DNA from: Verrucosispora sp. WMMD573
Lineage (GTDB): Bacteria > Actinomycetota > Actinomycetes > Mycobacteriales > Micromonosporaceae
Length of the DNA: 64,000 nucleotides
NCBI RefSeq assembly: GCF_027497175.1
Contig: NZ_CP114901.1
Coordinates: 4,216,001-4,280,000 of the forward strand
Reading direction: 5' to 3'
This document shows, piece after piece, positions 43,132-55,076 of the stretch. The notes below the pieces were generated by a model, which was given only the letters and a program-made list of their open reading frames with translations, was not told the origin of the DNA and searched no databases. The first letter of the stretch is position 1, and the number at the start of each line of letters is the position of its first letter. A program made the translations under genes and the position numbers.

Positions 43132-44415
43132 ATGACGGAAGTCAAGCTCGATCACCCCGGCGGGCAGCTGTCGATGCCGGTACATTCCGCGGTCGAGGGC
43201 CCCGCCGGAATCGGTGTGAGCAAGCTGCTGAAGGAAACCGGGCTGACGACGTACGACCCGGGGTTCGTCAACACCGCCGCCTGTTCGTCCGCGATCACCT
43301 ACATCGACGGTGACGCGGGCATCCTGCGTTACCGTGGCTACCCGATCGATCAGCTGGCCGAGAAGAGCTCCTTCCTGGAGGTCTCCTACCTGCTGATCTA
43401 CGGTGAGCTGCCGACGACTCAGGAGCTGACCGAGTTCACCGAGCGGATCCGTCGGCACTCGTTGCTGCACGAGGAGATGCGGCGCTTCTTCGACGGATTC
43501 CCCCGGGAGGCCCACCCGATGGCGGTGCTCTCCTCCGCCGTCAGCGCCATCTCCACCTTCTACCAGGACAGCCTCGACCCGTTCGACGCCGAGCACGTGG
43601 AGATGTCCACGGTCCGGCTGATGGCGAAGGTGCCGACCATCGCCTCGTACGCGTACAAGAAGGCGATCGGGCAGCCGCTGCTGTACCCGGAGAACTCGTT
43701 GGGCTACGTGGAGAACTTCCTGCGGATGACGTTCGGCGTGCCGGCGGAGCCGTACGAGGTCGACCCGGTGATCGCCCGGGTGCTGGACATGCTCTTCGTG
43801 CTGCACGCCGACCACGAGCAGAACTGCTCCACCTCGACGGTGCGGCTGGTGGGATCCAGCAACGCCAACCTGTTCGCCTCGGTCTCGGCCGGCGTCAACG
43901 CGTTGTTCGGCCCGCTGCACGGTGGCGCCAACCAGGCGGTGCTGGAGATGCTGGAGCGCATCCAGGCCGACGGCGGTGACGTGCAGTCGTTCGTCCGCAA
44001 GGTGAAGGACCGCCAGGACGGCGTCAAGCTGATGGGCTTCGGCCACCGGGTCTACAAGAACTACGACCCGCGGGCCGCGATCGTGAAGCAGGCGGCCCAG
44101 GACGTGCTCGGTCGCATGGCCAAGCCGGATCCGCTGCTGGACATCGCGATGCAGCTGGAGGAGATCGCGCTGGCCGACGACTTCTTCGTCTCGCGCAAGC
44201 TCTACCCGAACGTCGACTTCTACACCGGCCTGATCTACAAGGCCATGGGCTTCCCGACGAAGATGTTCACCGTGCTGTTCGCCCTGGGGCGGCTGCCGGG
44301 CTGGATCGCCCAGTGGCGCGAGATGATCAACGACCCGGAGACCAAGATCGGCCGTCCGCGGCAGGTCTACACCGGCGCGGCCGAGCGGAACTACCTTCCC
44401 GTCGAGCAGCGCTGA
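43132..44415 (+). CDS. gltA: Citrate synthase
   Basis: A 427-residue enzyme of the type II citrate synthase family that condenses acetyl-CoA and oxaloacetate. Active-site regions are HADHEQNCSTSTVRLVGSS, PLHGGANQAV and GFGHRVYKNYDPRA, with the catalytic Asp in PNVDFYTGL. The ATG at 43132 has GAGGAA upstream. A strong terminator follows. It is a monocistronic TCA-cycle gene. Confidence 0.97.
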   Translation: MTEVKLDHPGGQLSMPVHSAVEGPAGIGVSKLLKETGLTTYDPGFVNTAACSSAITYIDGDAGILRYRGYPIDQLAEKSSFLEVSYLLIYGELPTTQELTEFTERIRRHSLLHEEMRRFFDGFPREAHPMAVLSSAVSAISTFYQDSLDPFDAEHVEMSTVRLMAKVPTIASYAYKKAIGQPLLYPENSLGYVENFLRMTFGVPAEPYEVDPVIARVLDMLFVLHADHEQNCSTSTVRLVGSSNANLFASVSAGVNALFGPLHGGANQAVLEMLERIQADGGDVQSFVRKVKDRQDGVKLMGFGHRVYKNYDPRAAIVKQAAQDVLGRMAKPDPLLDIAMQLEEIALADDFFVSRKLYPNVDFYTGLIYKAMGFPTKMFTVLFALGRLPGWIAQWREMINDPETKIGRPRQVYTGAAERNYLPVEQR

Positions 44416-44439
44416 CCGCGAGCGACCTGACGTTTCCCG

Positions 44440-44489
44440 CACGACGACGGCCGCCGCACCCGAACACGGGTGCGGCGGCCGTCGTCGTG
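44440..44489. terminator. Strong hairpin terminator after gltA
   Basis: Perfect 23-bp arms (44440-44462 and 44467-44489) with an AACA tetraloop. It separates gltA from the convergent fasciclin gene and may serve both. Confidence 0.85.
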
Positions 44490-44495
44490 CCACCT

Positions 44496-45164
44496 TCAGT
44501 GCGCCGGATGACCGTCGTCGTCCTGACCCGCCGTGGTGGGCAGGTCGCCGAGGACCTCGTTGATGACGTGGATGCGGGCGGCGCCGGCCCGGTAGTCGGC
44601 GCACACCGTCTCGGCCCGGTCGTCGAGGCGGGCACCCGGCCCGACGCCGGTGACGGTGAGGCTGGTGCCGGCGACGGTGGTCACCGTGCCGGCGGCGACC
44701 AGCTCGGCCACCGGCAACGCCCCGGTGACCAGGTGCTCGCGCAGCAACCCGCGCAGCTCGTCGGTGTCGCGCAGCAGCAGTTCGTCGAGATTGGTCCGGG
44801 AGAACCTGCCGGCGAACGCGTCGTCGGTGGGCGCCAGGATCGTCACCTCCCGGTTCAGCTCCGCGGCGAGGCCGGTGGCGCGTACCGCCGCCTCGAAGGT
44901 GGTGAGCACCGGTATCCACTGTAGAGCCTGGTCGGGGGGCTGGTCGGCGAGCGAGGCGGGATTGCCCGGTTCGCTGCCGGCCGGCAGTAGATCGCACAGC
45001 GGCCCGGTGACGGTGGTACCGGTCGGTCCGGCGTCGGCCGCGCCGTCGCCACCCCCGGCCGTGCTGCCGACCAGGACGAGCAGCACGGCGGCCAGGGTCG
45101 CGCCGGCGATCGGCAGGATCCGGCGCAGCGCGGACCTCGCGGTCGCAGAGTTGGTGTCGGTCAC
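44496..45164 (-). CDS. Fasciclin-domain membrane-anchored or secreted protein
   Basis: A 222-residue protein. An N-terminal hydrophobic segment (about 17-36) is a signal anchor, followed by one fasciclin domain (about 75-210) with the conserved TILAPTDDAFAG and LLREHLVTGALP. Fasciclin proteins mediate adhesion; the single-domain actinobacterial type resembles MPB70. A GTG start is used. Confidence 0.88.
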   Translation of the reverse strand: MTDTNSATARSALRRILPIAGATLAAVLLVLVGSTAGGGDGAADAGPTGTTVTGPLCDLLPAGSEPGNPASLADQPPDQALQWIPVLTTFEAAVRATGLAAELNREVTILAPTDDAFAGRFSRTNLDELLLRDTDELRGLLREHLVTGALPVAELVAAGTVTTVAGTSLTVTGVGPGARLDDRAETVCADYRAGAARIHVINEVLGDLPTTAGQDDDGHPAH

Positions 45165-45189
45165 GGTTGCTCCACTCCGGCGTCGGGGT

Positions 45190-45228
45190 GTACCGGCGGG
45201 CCGGGCGCGTTGTCCGGCCCGCCGGTAC
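45190..45228. terminator. Hairpin terminator downstream of the M14 pseudogene
   Basis: GTACCGGCGGGCCGG (45190-45204) pairs perfectly with CCGGCCCGCCGGTAC (45214-45228), between the pseudogene and the fasciclin gene. Confidence 0.65.
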
Positions 45229-45249
45229 GCAGGGGTCAGGCTCGGCGGA

Positions 45250-46565
45250 TCACAGGCGCGCGCACTGGCTGAACCGTGGGCCGCTGACCGCGTTGGCGAC
45301 CTCGATGTTGACCGGGGCTGCGGCGTTGCCGGTGCAGCCCAGCGGACCGTTGACGGTGTTGCCGGCCAGCAGCGGGGCCACGCCCGTGCTGTTGACCACG
45401 TTGACCGGGCCGCTGATCCGGTTTCCGACCAGCAGGACCGGGCCGGTCGTGCCGGTGACGTTCACCGGGCCGTCGACGGTGCTGTCGGTAAGCACGAATC
45501 CGGCCGCGCCACTGGCGTCCACCGGGCCGCTGATCGAGCCACCGTTGACGATCAGAGTGGCGCCGGGCCGGACCCGCACCGGACCCCGAACGGCAGCATC
45601 GGCAGGTCACCGGTGTTGGAGTTGCCGTACTCGTGCCCGTCGTAGCTGGCGATCGGGCGGTAGTCGCGGACCATCTCCACGAACGCCTGGGTTTCCGGCT
45701 GGCGGATCAGCGAGTAGTCCCGGTTGAGATCCTGGCCGGTGGAGTTGCCCCGGCTGTTGGCCGCCCGACCGTCACCGTTGATCGTCGGCACGATCAGCAT
45801 GGTGGTCCTCGACAGCAGGCCGAGCGTGGTCGGGTCGTCGGTGAACGCCAACTGCCGGGCCATGATCAGGCATGCCTCGCGGTCGCCGGGCTCGTTGCCG
45901 TGCACGTTGCAGTTGACCACCAGCGGGTTCGTCGCGGCCACCGCCTCCGGGGTGGCCGGTGGGGCGGGGTGACCGATGACGAACATGTTGATCGGCCGGT
46001 CCTGCACGGTACGGCCGATCTCCACCACCCGAACCCGGTCACTCAACTCGTCGATCGCCGCGGTGTAGGCGTACTCGTTGACGTCGTTCGTGTACTGCGC
46101 GCCCAGCGTGGTCTCCCACTGGGTACGCAGGCCCTGGCCGGGCACGTCCGGGTTGCCCCAGTGCCCCCGGGTGATGTCGCTGACCGGGTTCGAGTAGGGC
46201 TGCGCGGTGCCGTCGAGGCGGGCGCGGACCCGCCACTGGAACCGGTTGCCGGGGGCGAACCCGGCGTCGGCGAAGGTCGGCGCCGCGTTGTTGATCTGAC
46301 GGTTGGGTCGCCAGACACCGACGATCGTCGCGGCCCCGGTGACGCTGCCGTCCTCGGCGACCGGGGTGCGCTCGATCTGGTAGTCGCTGGCCCCGTCGAC
46401 CGGGGTCCAGGCCAGGGTCGCGTACCCGTCGCCCGGCACGACCGTGAGGCCCTGCACCTGGTTCGGCTCGGCCGCCCTGGTCGCCTGGGCGGGTTGTGCG
46501 GTCGCCGCGAGGGTGACGGCGAGCAGAGCGGAGAACACACCGGCCGTTGTCCGTCTATATCTCAA
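45250..46565 (-). pseudogene. M14 zinc carboxypeptidase with internal deletion and frameshift
   Basis: The first part (46565 to 45590) encodes a signal peptide, a fibronectin-like domain and the front of an M14 domain: the zinc pair HGNEPGDRE and the later DGHEYGN. At LPMLP the enzyme breaks off. The rest of the catalytic domain, with its catalytic Glu, is absent. A different frame then encodes the C-terminal ISGPV-repeat domain (45579-45250). As written, translation ends after the junction at 45552. The TTG at 46565 has GGAG upstream and is the preferred start. Confidence 0.75.
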
Positions 46566-46686
46566 GGGGATCTCCAAACAGGAGGGATGGCTGGGTACGC
46601 ACAGCACACCCGCACCTGCTCGGCCACGGGGTCACGAGCTGGGATTCTTGAGGATGCTCTGAGGTTCCGGGGGACTGACCGGCCAG

Positions 46687-47343
46687 TCAGACGACGCGCA
46701 GCCGGTAGCCGACTCCGCGTACCGTCTCCACCAGACCGGGGTCGTCGAGCTTGCCGCGCAGCGCGGCGACGTGCACGTCGAGGTTGTGCCGGGTGGCCCA
46801 GGTGGTCTGCCAGACCTCGAGCTGCAACCGGTCCCGGGGCACCACCGTGCCCGCCTGCCGGGCCAACGCCACCAGTAGGTCGAACTCCTTGCGGGACAGG
46901 CTGATCTCGCGGTCGCCCATCCGTACCCGGCGGGCGTCGACATCGATCCGCAGCGCACCGACCTGCAACGTGGTCGCCGGCCGGACGGTACGGGCGGTGC
47001 GCCGCATCACCGCCTCGATCCGGGCCTGCAACTCCACCATCGAGAACGGCTTGACCACGTAGTCGTCGGCACCGGCCCGCAACCCGGCCACCCGGTCGTG
47101 CTCCTCGGCCCGGGCGGTCACCGCGATGATCGCGACGCCCTCGTCGTGCTGTCGGATCCGGCGACACACCTCCAGACCGTCACAGTCGGGCAGGTTCATG
47201 TCGAGCAGCACCAGATCGACCGGATCGGCCTCGACCGCCTCGGCGGCCGTCACCGCCTGGACCACGTGATGCCCCCGCCGCCGCAGCGCCGAGGCGAGCC
47301 CCGCCGAGACGCGCAGGTCGTCTTCCACCAGGAGCACCCGCAC
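46687..47343 (-). CDS. Orphan OmpR-family response regulator
   Basis: A 218-residue regulator. The receiver has LLVEDDLRV, Asp in LVLLDMNLPDCDG and Lys in YVVKPFSMVE. The winged helix ends VRGVGYRLRVV. A GTG start is used. No histidine kinase gene is adjacent, so its partner lies elsewhere. Target unknown. Confidence 0.9.
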   Translation of the reverse strand: MRVLLVEDDLRVSAGLASALRRRGHHVVQAVTAAEAVEADPVDLVLLDMNLPDCDGLEVCRRIRQHDEGVAIIAVTARAEEHDRVAGLRAGADDYVVKPFSMVELQARIEAVMRRTARTVRPATTLQVGALRIDVDARRVRMGDREISLSRKEFDLLVALARQAGTVVPRDRLQLEVWQTTWATRHNLDVHVAALRGKLDDPGLVETVRGVGYRLRVV

Positions 47344-47533
47344 CCGCGCCCTCCTCGGACCGCACCGCCGCCGGATGCCTGCGAGTGTGTCGGATGCGCA
47401 GCGCCGCCGACCAGTGTGGATACAAGATCGTAACGGCAGATCGGACTGTCCGGACGGTTTTGGTGGCCCCGTGCGAGCCCGCTCGTGCGAACGCCGCCCT
47501 GCCCTGCCCGGGCCACGTCGTCGACGTCGCGGG

Positions 47534-48121
47534 TCAGCCGACGGCGGCCTTGAGCACCCAGGACGTCAGGCGTGGACGGCCCGGCAGTTCGGCCCGGCCG
47601 GTGCACCAGAGCAGCACATCGACCGGATCCCCCGCCGGGGCCTGCGGAAAGAGCCGGACGAGCACCGCCGCGCACAGCGCCGCCGGTGGCCGCCAGTCGA
47701 TCCCGAGCCCCCGGGTGATGTCCCAGGTGTGCACCAGCGTCTCGCTGACCCCGAGTGCGGCGAAGCCACCTGGGTCGGTCGGCCCCCAGTGCCAACCACG
47801 GGCGGCCGGCTTCGCAGCACCGACCGCGGCGCTCAACAGCCGCCCGCAGGCGGTGACCACGGCGAGGACGTCGTGCGGCGCGGCGTCGTCCCGGACGACC
47901 AGGTCGAACGGCAGGTACGCCTCATCCGGGCGGGCGGCGACCTGACCCGCGTACGCCAGCAGGTCGTGGGCGACGTGGACCGCCGTCGTCCAGCAACTCC
48001 AGTCCAGCATGCCCGCCCGGTGCGCCCGCCAGTCCCGGGACATGTGCGGTGTGAGCGTCCACACCATCTCGGCTACCGCCTGCTCGACTTCGCCACCGTC
48101 CATCCCCGTCATGTCCACCAT
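47534..48121 (-). CDS. MDMPI-like (maleylpyruvate isomerase N-terminal domain) protein
   Basis: A 195-residue protein of the DinB/MDMPI superfamily. CWTTAVHVAHDLLAYAGQVA supplies the first metal-side histidine, SETLVHTWDITRGLG the second region. The mycothiol-dependent isomerase family includes many enzymes of unknown substrate. Several nearby starts are possible; ATG 48121 is used. It is divergent from a DinB gene. Confidence 0.75.
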   Translation of the reverse strand: MVDMTGMDGGEVEQAVAEMVWTLTPHMSRDWRAHRAGMLDWSCWTTAVHVAHDLLAYAGQVAARPDEAYLPFDLVVRDDAAPHDVLAVVTACGRLLSAAVGAAKPAARGWHWGPTDPGGFAALGVSETLVHTWDITRGLGIDWRPPAALCAAVLVRLFPQAPAGDPVDVLLWCTGRAELPGRPRLTSWVLKAAVG

Positions 48122-48288
48122 GCTGCCAGTCGCGCTGCCGGCCGGCGGCTGCGGCTGATCCGGGGCTGTCGCCGGTCGCCATGAGCGAATGCTGTCGGTC
48201 GGGATTGCTACCGTCCGGCATTCGCTGGGGCCGATCTGGGCGACACGTCCCGCAGGGGCCGCCGGCTGACAAGAGGGGGAGGCACGCA

Positions 48289-48774
48289 ATGGGCGACGAG
48301 GAGAAGGACGCGCTGTCGATGTTCCTGAAGGCGCAGCGGGCAAGCGTCCTCGCGATCATCGACGGGCTCGGCGTGACGGCCCTGACCACCGCCGTGCTGC
48401 CCTCCGGGTGGACACCGCTGGGTCTGGTGGAGCACCTCGGCTACGCCGAGCGGCACTGGTTCCAGGAAATCATGTTCGGCTCGGCCGTGCCGCTGGCCTG
48501 GCCCGACGACGACCACGCGCCGCTGACCACGCCCCGACCGCCGTCGGTGGTGTTGGGGTTCTACCGTGCCCAGTGCGAGCGGTCCGACGCCGTCCTCGCC
48601 GGTACGCCGCTGTCCGCCCCGGTGCGCGAGCGGCACCCCGGTCCGCTCGGAGAGGACATCACCGACCTGCGGCGCGTCGTCCTGCACATGATCGAGGAGA
48701 CCGCACGACACGCGGGTCATCTCGACGCGGCGCGCGAGCTGCTCGACGGCAGGACCGGCCTCGGGCCCCGATAG
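48289..48774 (+). CDS. DinB (DUF664) family protein
   Basis: A 161-residue four-helix protein with metal-binding histidines: HLGYAERHWFQEI, and HMIEETARHAGHLDAARE near the C-terminus. DinB-fold proteins are thiol-dependent enzymes, here probably mycothiol-linked. The ATG at 48289 has GAGGGGGAGG upstream. Confidence 0.88.
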   Translation: MGDEEKDALSMFLKAQRASVLAIIDGLGVTALTTAVLPSGWTPLGLVEHLGYAERHWFQEIMFGSAVPLAWPDDDHAPLTTPRPPSVVLGFYRAQCERSDAVLAGTPLSAPVRERHPGPLGEDITDLRRVVLHMIEETARHAGHLDAARELLDGRTGLGPR

Positions 48775-48887
48775 CCGCCTATCCGGTCAGCGCCGCCCAA
48801 CCCCTGGCCGGCTCAGTGCCCCGACCGGCTGAGGACCAGGTCGGGGCGACTGCGAGCGGTCAGGAAGCGCGTCAACGGAGGCAGCGG

Positions 48888-50297
48888 TCAGCGCAGGCCG
48901 GCGGCGGCGAGCAGGTTGCCCTCCGGAATCGCCGGGAGGGCCCGTCCGTGCGCCATCTGCTGCGCCGCGCGTTCGGCGGTGAACGTCGGTGCCTGGGCGA
49001 TCGCCGAGGCGTACGTCGAGGCGGTGCGGCTGGCGATGGCGGCCCAGCCGTACTGCTCGTGCACCATCGCGCGGGCCCGGCGGGCGAGCGTCCGGGCGCG
49101 TTCGGCGTCGGAGAGCAGGGTGTGCACCGCGTCGGTCAGCGCGTCCGGATCGTGCGGCCGGAAGGTCACGCCGGTGACGCCCGGCTCGACGATCTCGGCC
49201 AGCCCACCGGTCTGGGCGACCGCGAGCGGCGCACCGGCGGCGGCGCCCTCCAGAGCGACCATGCCGAACGGCTCGTAGATGCTGGGCACGGCGAAGCAGT
49301 CCGAGGCGGCCATCACCGCGGGCAGGTCGGTGCCGCCGAGGAAGCCGGGCAGGCTGACCGTGTCGGTGAGGCCGAGCCGGTGCACGTCGGCCTCCAGCTC
49401 ACCCCGGTACGGGCCATCGCCGACGATCACCGCACGCAGCCCCGGGTGCCGCTCGCGCAGCCGGGGCAGCCCGGCGATCAGGTGCTGCACGCCCTTCTCG
49501 TACACCAGCCGGCCGGCGAACGTGACAAGCGGGCCGTTCCCGGCGAACCGGGCCCGCGCCTTGGCCACGGCGGCGGCGGAGACCCGCCAGCGGTGCGGCT
49601 CGACTCCGTTGGGCACCACGTCGATCCGGCCGTTCGGCACACCGAACAGGCCGGTCACCTCGTCACGCATGTATCGGGAGCAGACGATGACCCGGTTCGA
49701 CTCGCCGCCCAGCCAGTGTTCGACGCCGTGGATGGTGCGGTTCATGTCCTCGGGTAGCCAGCCTTGGTGTCGGCCGGCTTCGGTGGCGTGGATGGTGGTG
49801 ATGAGGGGGAGGTCGAGGTGGTCGCGCAGGGTGATGGCGGTGTGGGCGACGAGCCAGTCGTGGGCGTGGATGACGTCGTAGGTGTCGGTGTCGGTGGCGG
49901 CGGCGCGTAGGGCGGCGCGGGTGAGGGTGTGGTTGAAGGCCATGGTCCAGGCCAGCAGGGAGTTGGTGGCCAGGGGGAAGGTGACCGGGTCCTCGGCGGC
50001 GCGGACGACGCGGACGCCGTCGACGTATTCCTCCAGGGGTGCGCCGTCGGTGTGGCGGGTGACGACGGTGACCTGGTGACCGGCGGCGGCCAGCGCCACC
50101 GACAGGGCGTGCACGTGCCGACCCAGGCCGCCCACGAGCACCGGCGGGTACTCCCACGAGAGCATCAGGATGCGCCGGGTCTGCGACCCGGCGGTCGGAC
50201 CCGACGGCGTCGGAACCTGGGGTCGCGAGGTGAGCGTGGGGCGGTGGACGCGGTCCGGAGCGGTGGCGGCACGTCCGCCAACCCGCAGGGTGGTCAC
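48888..50297 (-). CDS. Glycosyltransferase family 4 (glycogen-synthase-like)
   Basis: A 469-residue GT-B enzyme. MLSWEYPPVLVGGLGRHVHAL is the start of actinobacterial GT4 glycogen/maltose-phosphate-type synthases. FAGRLVYEKGVQHL and PSIYEPFGMVALEGAAAGAP (with the E-x7-E motif) complete the donor site. The GTG at 50297 has GGAG 7 nt upstream; GTG 50372 would add 25 residues but lacks one. It faces away from glgX. Codon use in 49745-50090 is almost exclusively C-ending. Confidence 0.85.
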   Translation of the reverse strand: MTTLRVGGRAATAPDRVHRPTLTSRPQVPTPSGPTAGSQTRRILMLSWEYPPVLVGGLGRHVHALSVALAAAGHQVTVVTRHTDGAPLEEYVDGVRVVRAAEDPVTFPLATNSLLAWTMAFNHTLTRAALRAAATDTDTYDVIHAHDWLVAHTAITLRDHLDLPLITTIHATEAGRHQGWLPEDMNRTIHGVEHWLGGESNRVIVCSRYMRDEVTGLFGVPNGRIDVVPNGVEPHRWRVSAAAVAKARARFAGNGPLVTFAGRLVYEKGVQHLIAGLPRLRERHPGLRAVIVGDGPYRGELEADVHRLGLTDTVSLPGFLGGTDLPAVMAASDCFAVPSIYEPFGMVALEGAAAGAPLAVAQTGGLAEIVEPGVTGVTFRPHDPDALTDAVHTLLSDAERARTLARRARAMVHEQYGWAAIASRTASTYASAIAQAPTFTAERAAQQMAHGRALPAIPEGNLLAAAGLR

Positions 50298-50655
50298 ATC
50301 AGTCTCCGTCCGTGCAGGGAGGAACGCGCCGACATCGGTGGCGGCGAGCGGGCAGGGTTGGGTTTCGGACACGCGTGAACGCGCCGACGGTGCGAGGATC
50401 TGGTAGGCGCGCGGACAACGCGCCCATGCTAAGGAAACGTCATGACGGCCGATCCCGCATCTCGAAGAGGGCCTCAGTGACCGACGACACCGCAGGGTTC
50501 ATCTCAGCTCAGTCGGGCGGATACCGGGCATTCACCCGATCGGATGGATTGGCGGTGGACCGTGCGGGGCATTACCGCCGCGCGCGTCACCGGGTTGCCC
50601 GGCGGATGCGCTCATGGTGCGGGCGCGCTCATGACATGTGGGCCGAAGGAGCGAC
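50298..50655. promoter_or_regulatory. Divergent intergenic region between GT4 and glgX
   Basis: 358 bp that must contain promoters for both flanking genes. The stretch 50400-50480 is AT-richer. No operator palindrome or standard promoter pair was recognised. Confidence 0.35.
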
Positions 50656-52773
<2,118 letters not shown>

Positions 52774-52774
52774 G

Positions 52775-55060
52775 ATGCCCGCGAAGCCCGTCGGCGCCAC
52801 TTACCGGGTGCAGGTACGCCCCGGCTTCGACCTGGACGCCACCGCCGGCCTCGCCGGCTACCTCGCCGACCTCGGCGTCACCCACCTCTACAGCGCGCCG
52901 TTGCTGGCCGCCGCCCCGGGCAGCGCGCACGGCTACGACGTCGTCGACCATCGGCAGGTCAACCCGGAGATTGGCGGTGAGGCGGGCCGGCAGCGGCTGC
53001 TGCGGGCGCTGCGGGACGCCGGCCTCGGCCTGGTGGTGGACATCGTCCCCAACCACGCCGGAGTGGCCGTGCCGGTGGCCAACCCGGCCTGGTGGGACGT
53101 GCTGCGCCGAGGGCGGGACTCGTCGTACGCCGGCTGGTTCGACATCGACTGGCAGCGGGGTCGGCTGCTGCTGCCGGTGCTCGCCGACACCCCCGACGCC
53201 CTCGACGATCTCAAGATCGCCGACGGGGAGCTGCGCTACCACGAGCACCGCTTCCCGATCGCCGACGGCACCGGCGACGGCACCGCCCGGCAGGTGCACG
53301 ACCGGCAGCACTACGAGCTGGTGTCCTGGCGACGCGGCGACGCCGAGCTGACGTACCGCCGGTTCTTCGCCGTCTCCAGCCTGGCCGGGCTGCGGGTGGA
53401 GGACCCGGACGTGTTCACCGCCACCCACGAGCTGATCCTGGCCTGGGCGGCGGCCGGTGAGGTCGACGGCATCCGGGTCGACCACCCCGACGGGCTGCGC
53501 GACCCCGCCGGCTATCTGGCCCGGCTACGGCAAGCCGCCCCCGAGGCGTGGCTGATCGTGGAGAAGATCCTGGAGTACGGCGAGGAACTGCCGGCGTGGC
53601 CGGTCGACGGCACCACCGGCTACGACGCGCTGGGCGCCGTCGGCGGGCTCTTCGTCGACGGCGACGCCGAGGCCGACTTCACCGCCCTGGACACCCGCCT
53701 CGCCGGCCGGGCCACCTCGTGGGCCGACCTCACCCACGACACGAAACTCGGCGCCGCCACCCGACTGCTGGCCGCCGAGCTGAACCGGCTGGCCGCGCTG
53801 GCCCCCGACGTCGAGCCCGACGCGGCCCGCGCGGCCCTGGCCGAACTCGCCGCCGCCTTCGCCGTCTACCGGGGCTACCCGCCCGACGGGGCCCGGCACC
53901 TGGCCAACGCCCGCGCCGAGGCCGGACGCCGCCGCACCGACCTGACCGGCGTGCTGGACGAGATCACCAGCCGGCTCCGCGACCCCGACGACGAACTGGC
54001 CCGCCGCTTCCCGCAGTTCACCGGCGCGGTGATGGCCAAGGGTGTCGAGGACACCGCCTACTACCGGTGGAGCCGGTTCATCGCGCTCAACGAGGTCGGC
54101 GGCAGCCCCACCCACTTCGGTACCCTGCCCGGCCGGTTCCACCGCTTCGCCGCCGCCCGCCACGAGCGCTGGCCGGCGAGCATGACCACCCTGTCGACCC
54201 ACGACACGAAACGGGGCGAGGACGTCCGCGCCCGCCTCGCCGTCCTCGCCGAACTGCCGCAGCGCTGGGCCGAGACGGTCACCCGCTGGATGGCCGCGGT
54301 GCCGCTGCCCGACGCCGCCCTGGCGCACCTGTTGTGGCAGACCGCCGTCGGTGCCTGGCCCATCGAGCGCGAGCGCCTGCACGCGTACGCGGAGAAGGCC
54401 GCCCGGGAGGCGGCGGCCTCGACCAGCTGGACGGACCCCGAACCGGACTTCGAACGGGCCATGCACGCCCTGGTCGACGCCATGTACGACGACCCGGCCG
54501 TCGCCTCGGAACTGGCCGCCGTGGCCGCCGAGATCACCCCGCCCGGCTGGTCGAACTCGCTCGGGCAGAAACTCGTGCAACTGGCCATGCCCGGGGTGCC
54601 CGACACCTACCAGGGCACCGAGCTGTGGGACAACTCCCTGGTCGACCCGGACAACCGCCGTCCGGTCGATTTCGCCGTACGCCGGGAACTGCTGGCCCGG
54701 CTCGACGCCGGCTGGCAGCCGGCGGTGGACGAGACCGGCGCGGCGAAGCTGCTCGTGGTGTCACGGACCCTGCGGGCGCGTCGCGACCACCCGGAACTGT
54801 TCGGCGACTACCAGCCGCTCATCGTGCACGGTCCGGCGGCCCGGCACGCCGTGGCCTTCGACCGGGGCGGCGCGGTCGCCGTGGCCACCCGGCTGCCGCT
54901 GCGCCTGGCGGCGGCCGGCGGCTGGCGGGACAGTAGCCTGTCACTACCCGTTGAAGAGATGTCGTGCCTGTTCACCGGTCGGGTCTACAGTGGCTCTCAG
55001 GTCCGCCTGGCCGACCTGTTGACCACCTATCCCGTCGCGCTGCTGGTGCCCACCACCTGA
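52775..55060 (+). CDS. treY: Malto-oligosyltrehalose synthase
   Basis: A 761-residue GH13 enzyme that isomerises the reducing end of maltodextrins to a trehalose unit. Family features are ATYRVQVRPGFDL at the start, VVDIVPNHAGV, GIRVDHPDGLRDP (nucleophile), LIVEKILEYGEEL (acid) and TLSTHDTKRGEDVRAR. The ATG is one base after the glgX stop. TreZ follows 16 bp downstream. Confidence 0.96.
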   Translation: MPAKPVGATYRVQVRPGFDLDATAGLAGYLADLGVTHLYSAPLLAAAPGSAHGYDVVDHRQVNPEIGGEAGRQRLLRALRDAGLGLVVDIVPNHAGVAVPVANPAWWDVLRRGRDSSYAGWFDIDWQRGRLLLPVLADTPDALDDLKIADGELRYHEHRFPIADGTGDGTARQVHDRQHYELVSWRRGDAELTYRRFFAVSSLAGLRVEDPDVFTATHELILAWAAAGEVDGIRVDHPDGLRDPAGYLARLRQAAPEAWLIVEKILEYGEELPAWPVDGTTGYDALGAVGGLFVDGDAEADFTALDTRLAGRATSWADLTHDTKLGAATRLLAAELNRLAALAPDVEPDAARAALAELAAAFAVYRGYPPDGARHLANARAEAGRRRTDLTGVLDEITSRLRDPDDELARRFPQFTGAVMAKGVEDTAYYRWSRFIALNEVGGSPTHFGTLPGRFHRFAAARHERWPASMTTLSTHDTKRGEDVRARLAVLAELPQRWAETVTRWMAAVPLPDAALAHLLWQTAVGAWPIERERLHAYAEKAAREAAASTSWTDPEPDFERAMHALVDAMYDDPAVASELAAVAAEITPPGWSNSLGQKLVQLAMPGVPDTYQGTELWDNSLVDPDNRRPVDFAVRRELLARLDAGWQPAVDETGAAKLLVVSRTLRARRDHPELFGDYQPLIVHGPAARHAVAFDRGGAVAVATRLPLRLAAAGGWRDSSLSLPVEEMSCLFTGRVYSGSQVRLADLLTTYPVALLVPTT

Positions 55061-55076
55061 CCCGGGAGGCTGCGTC

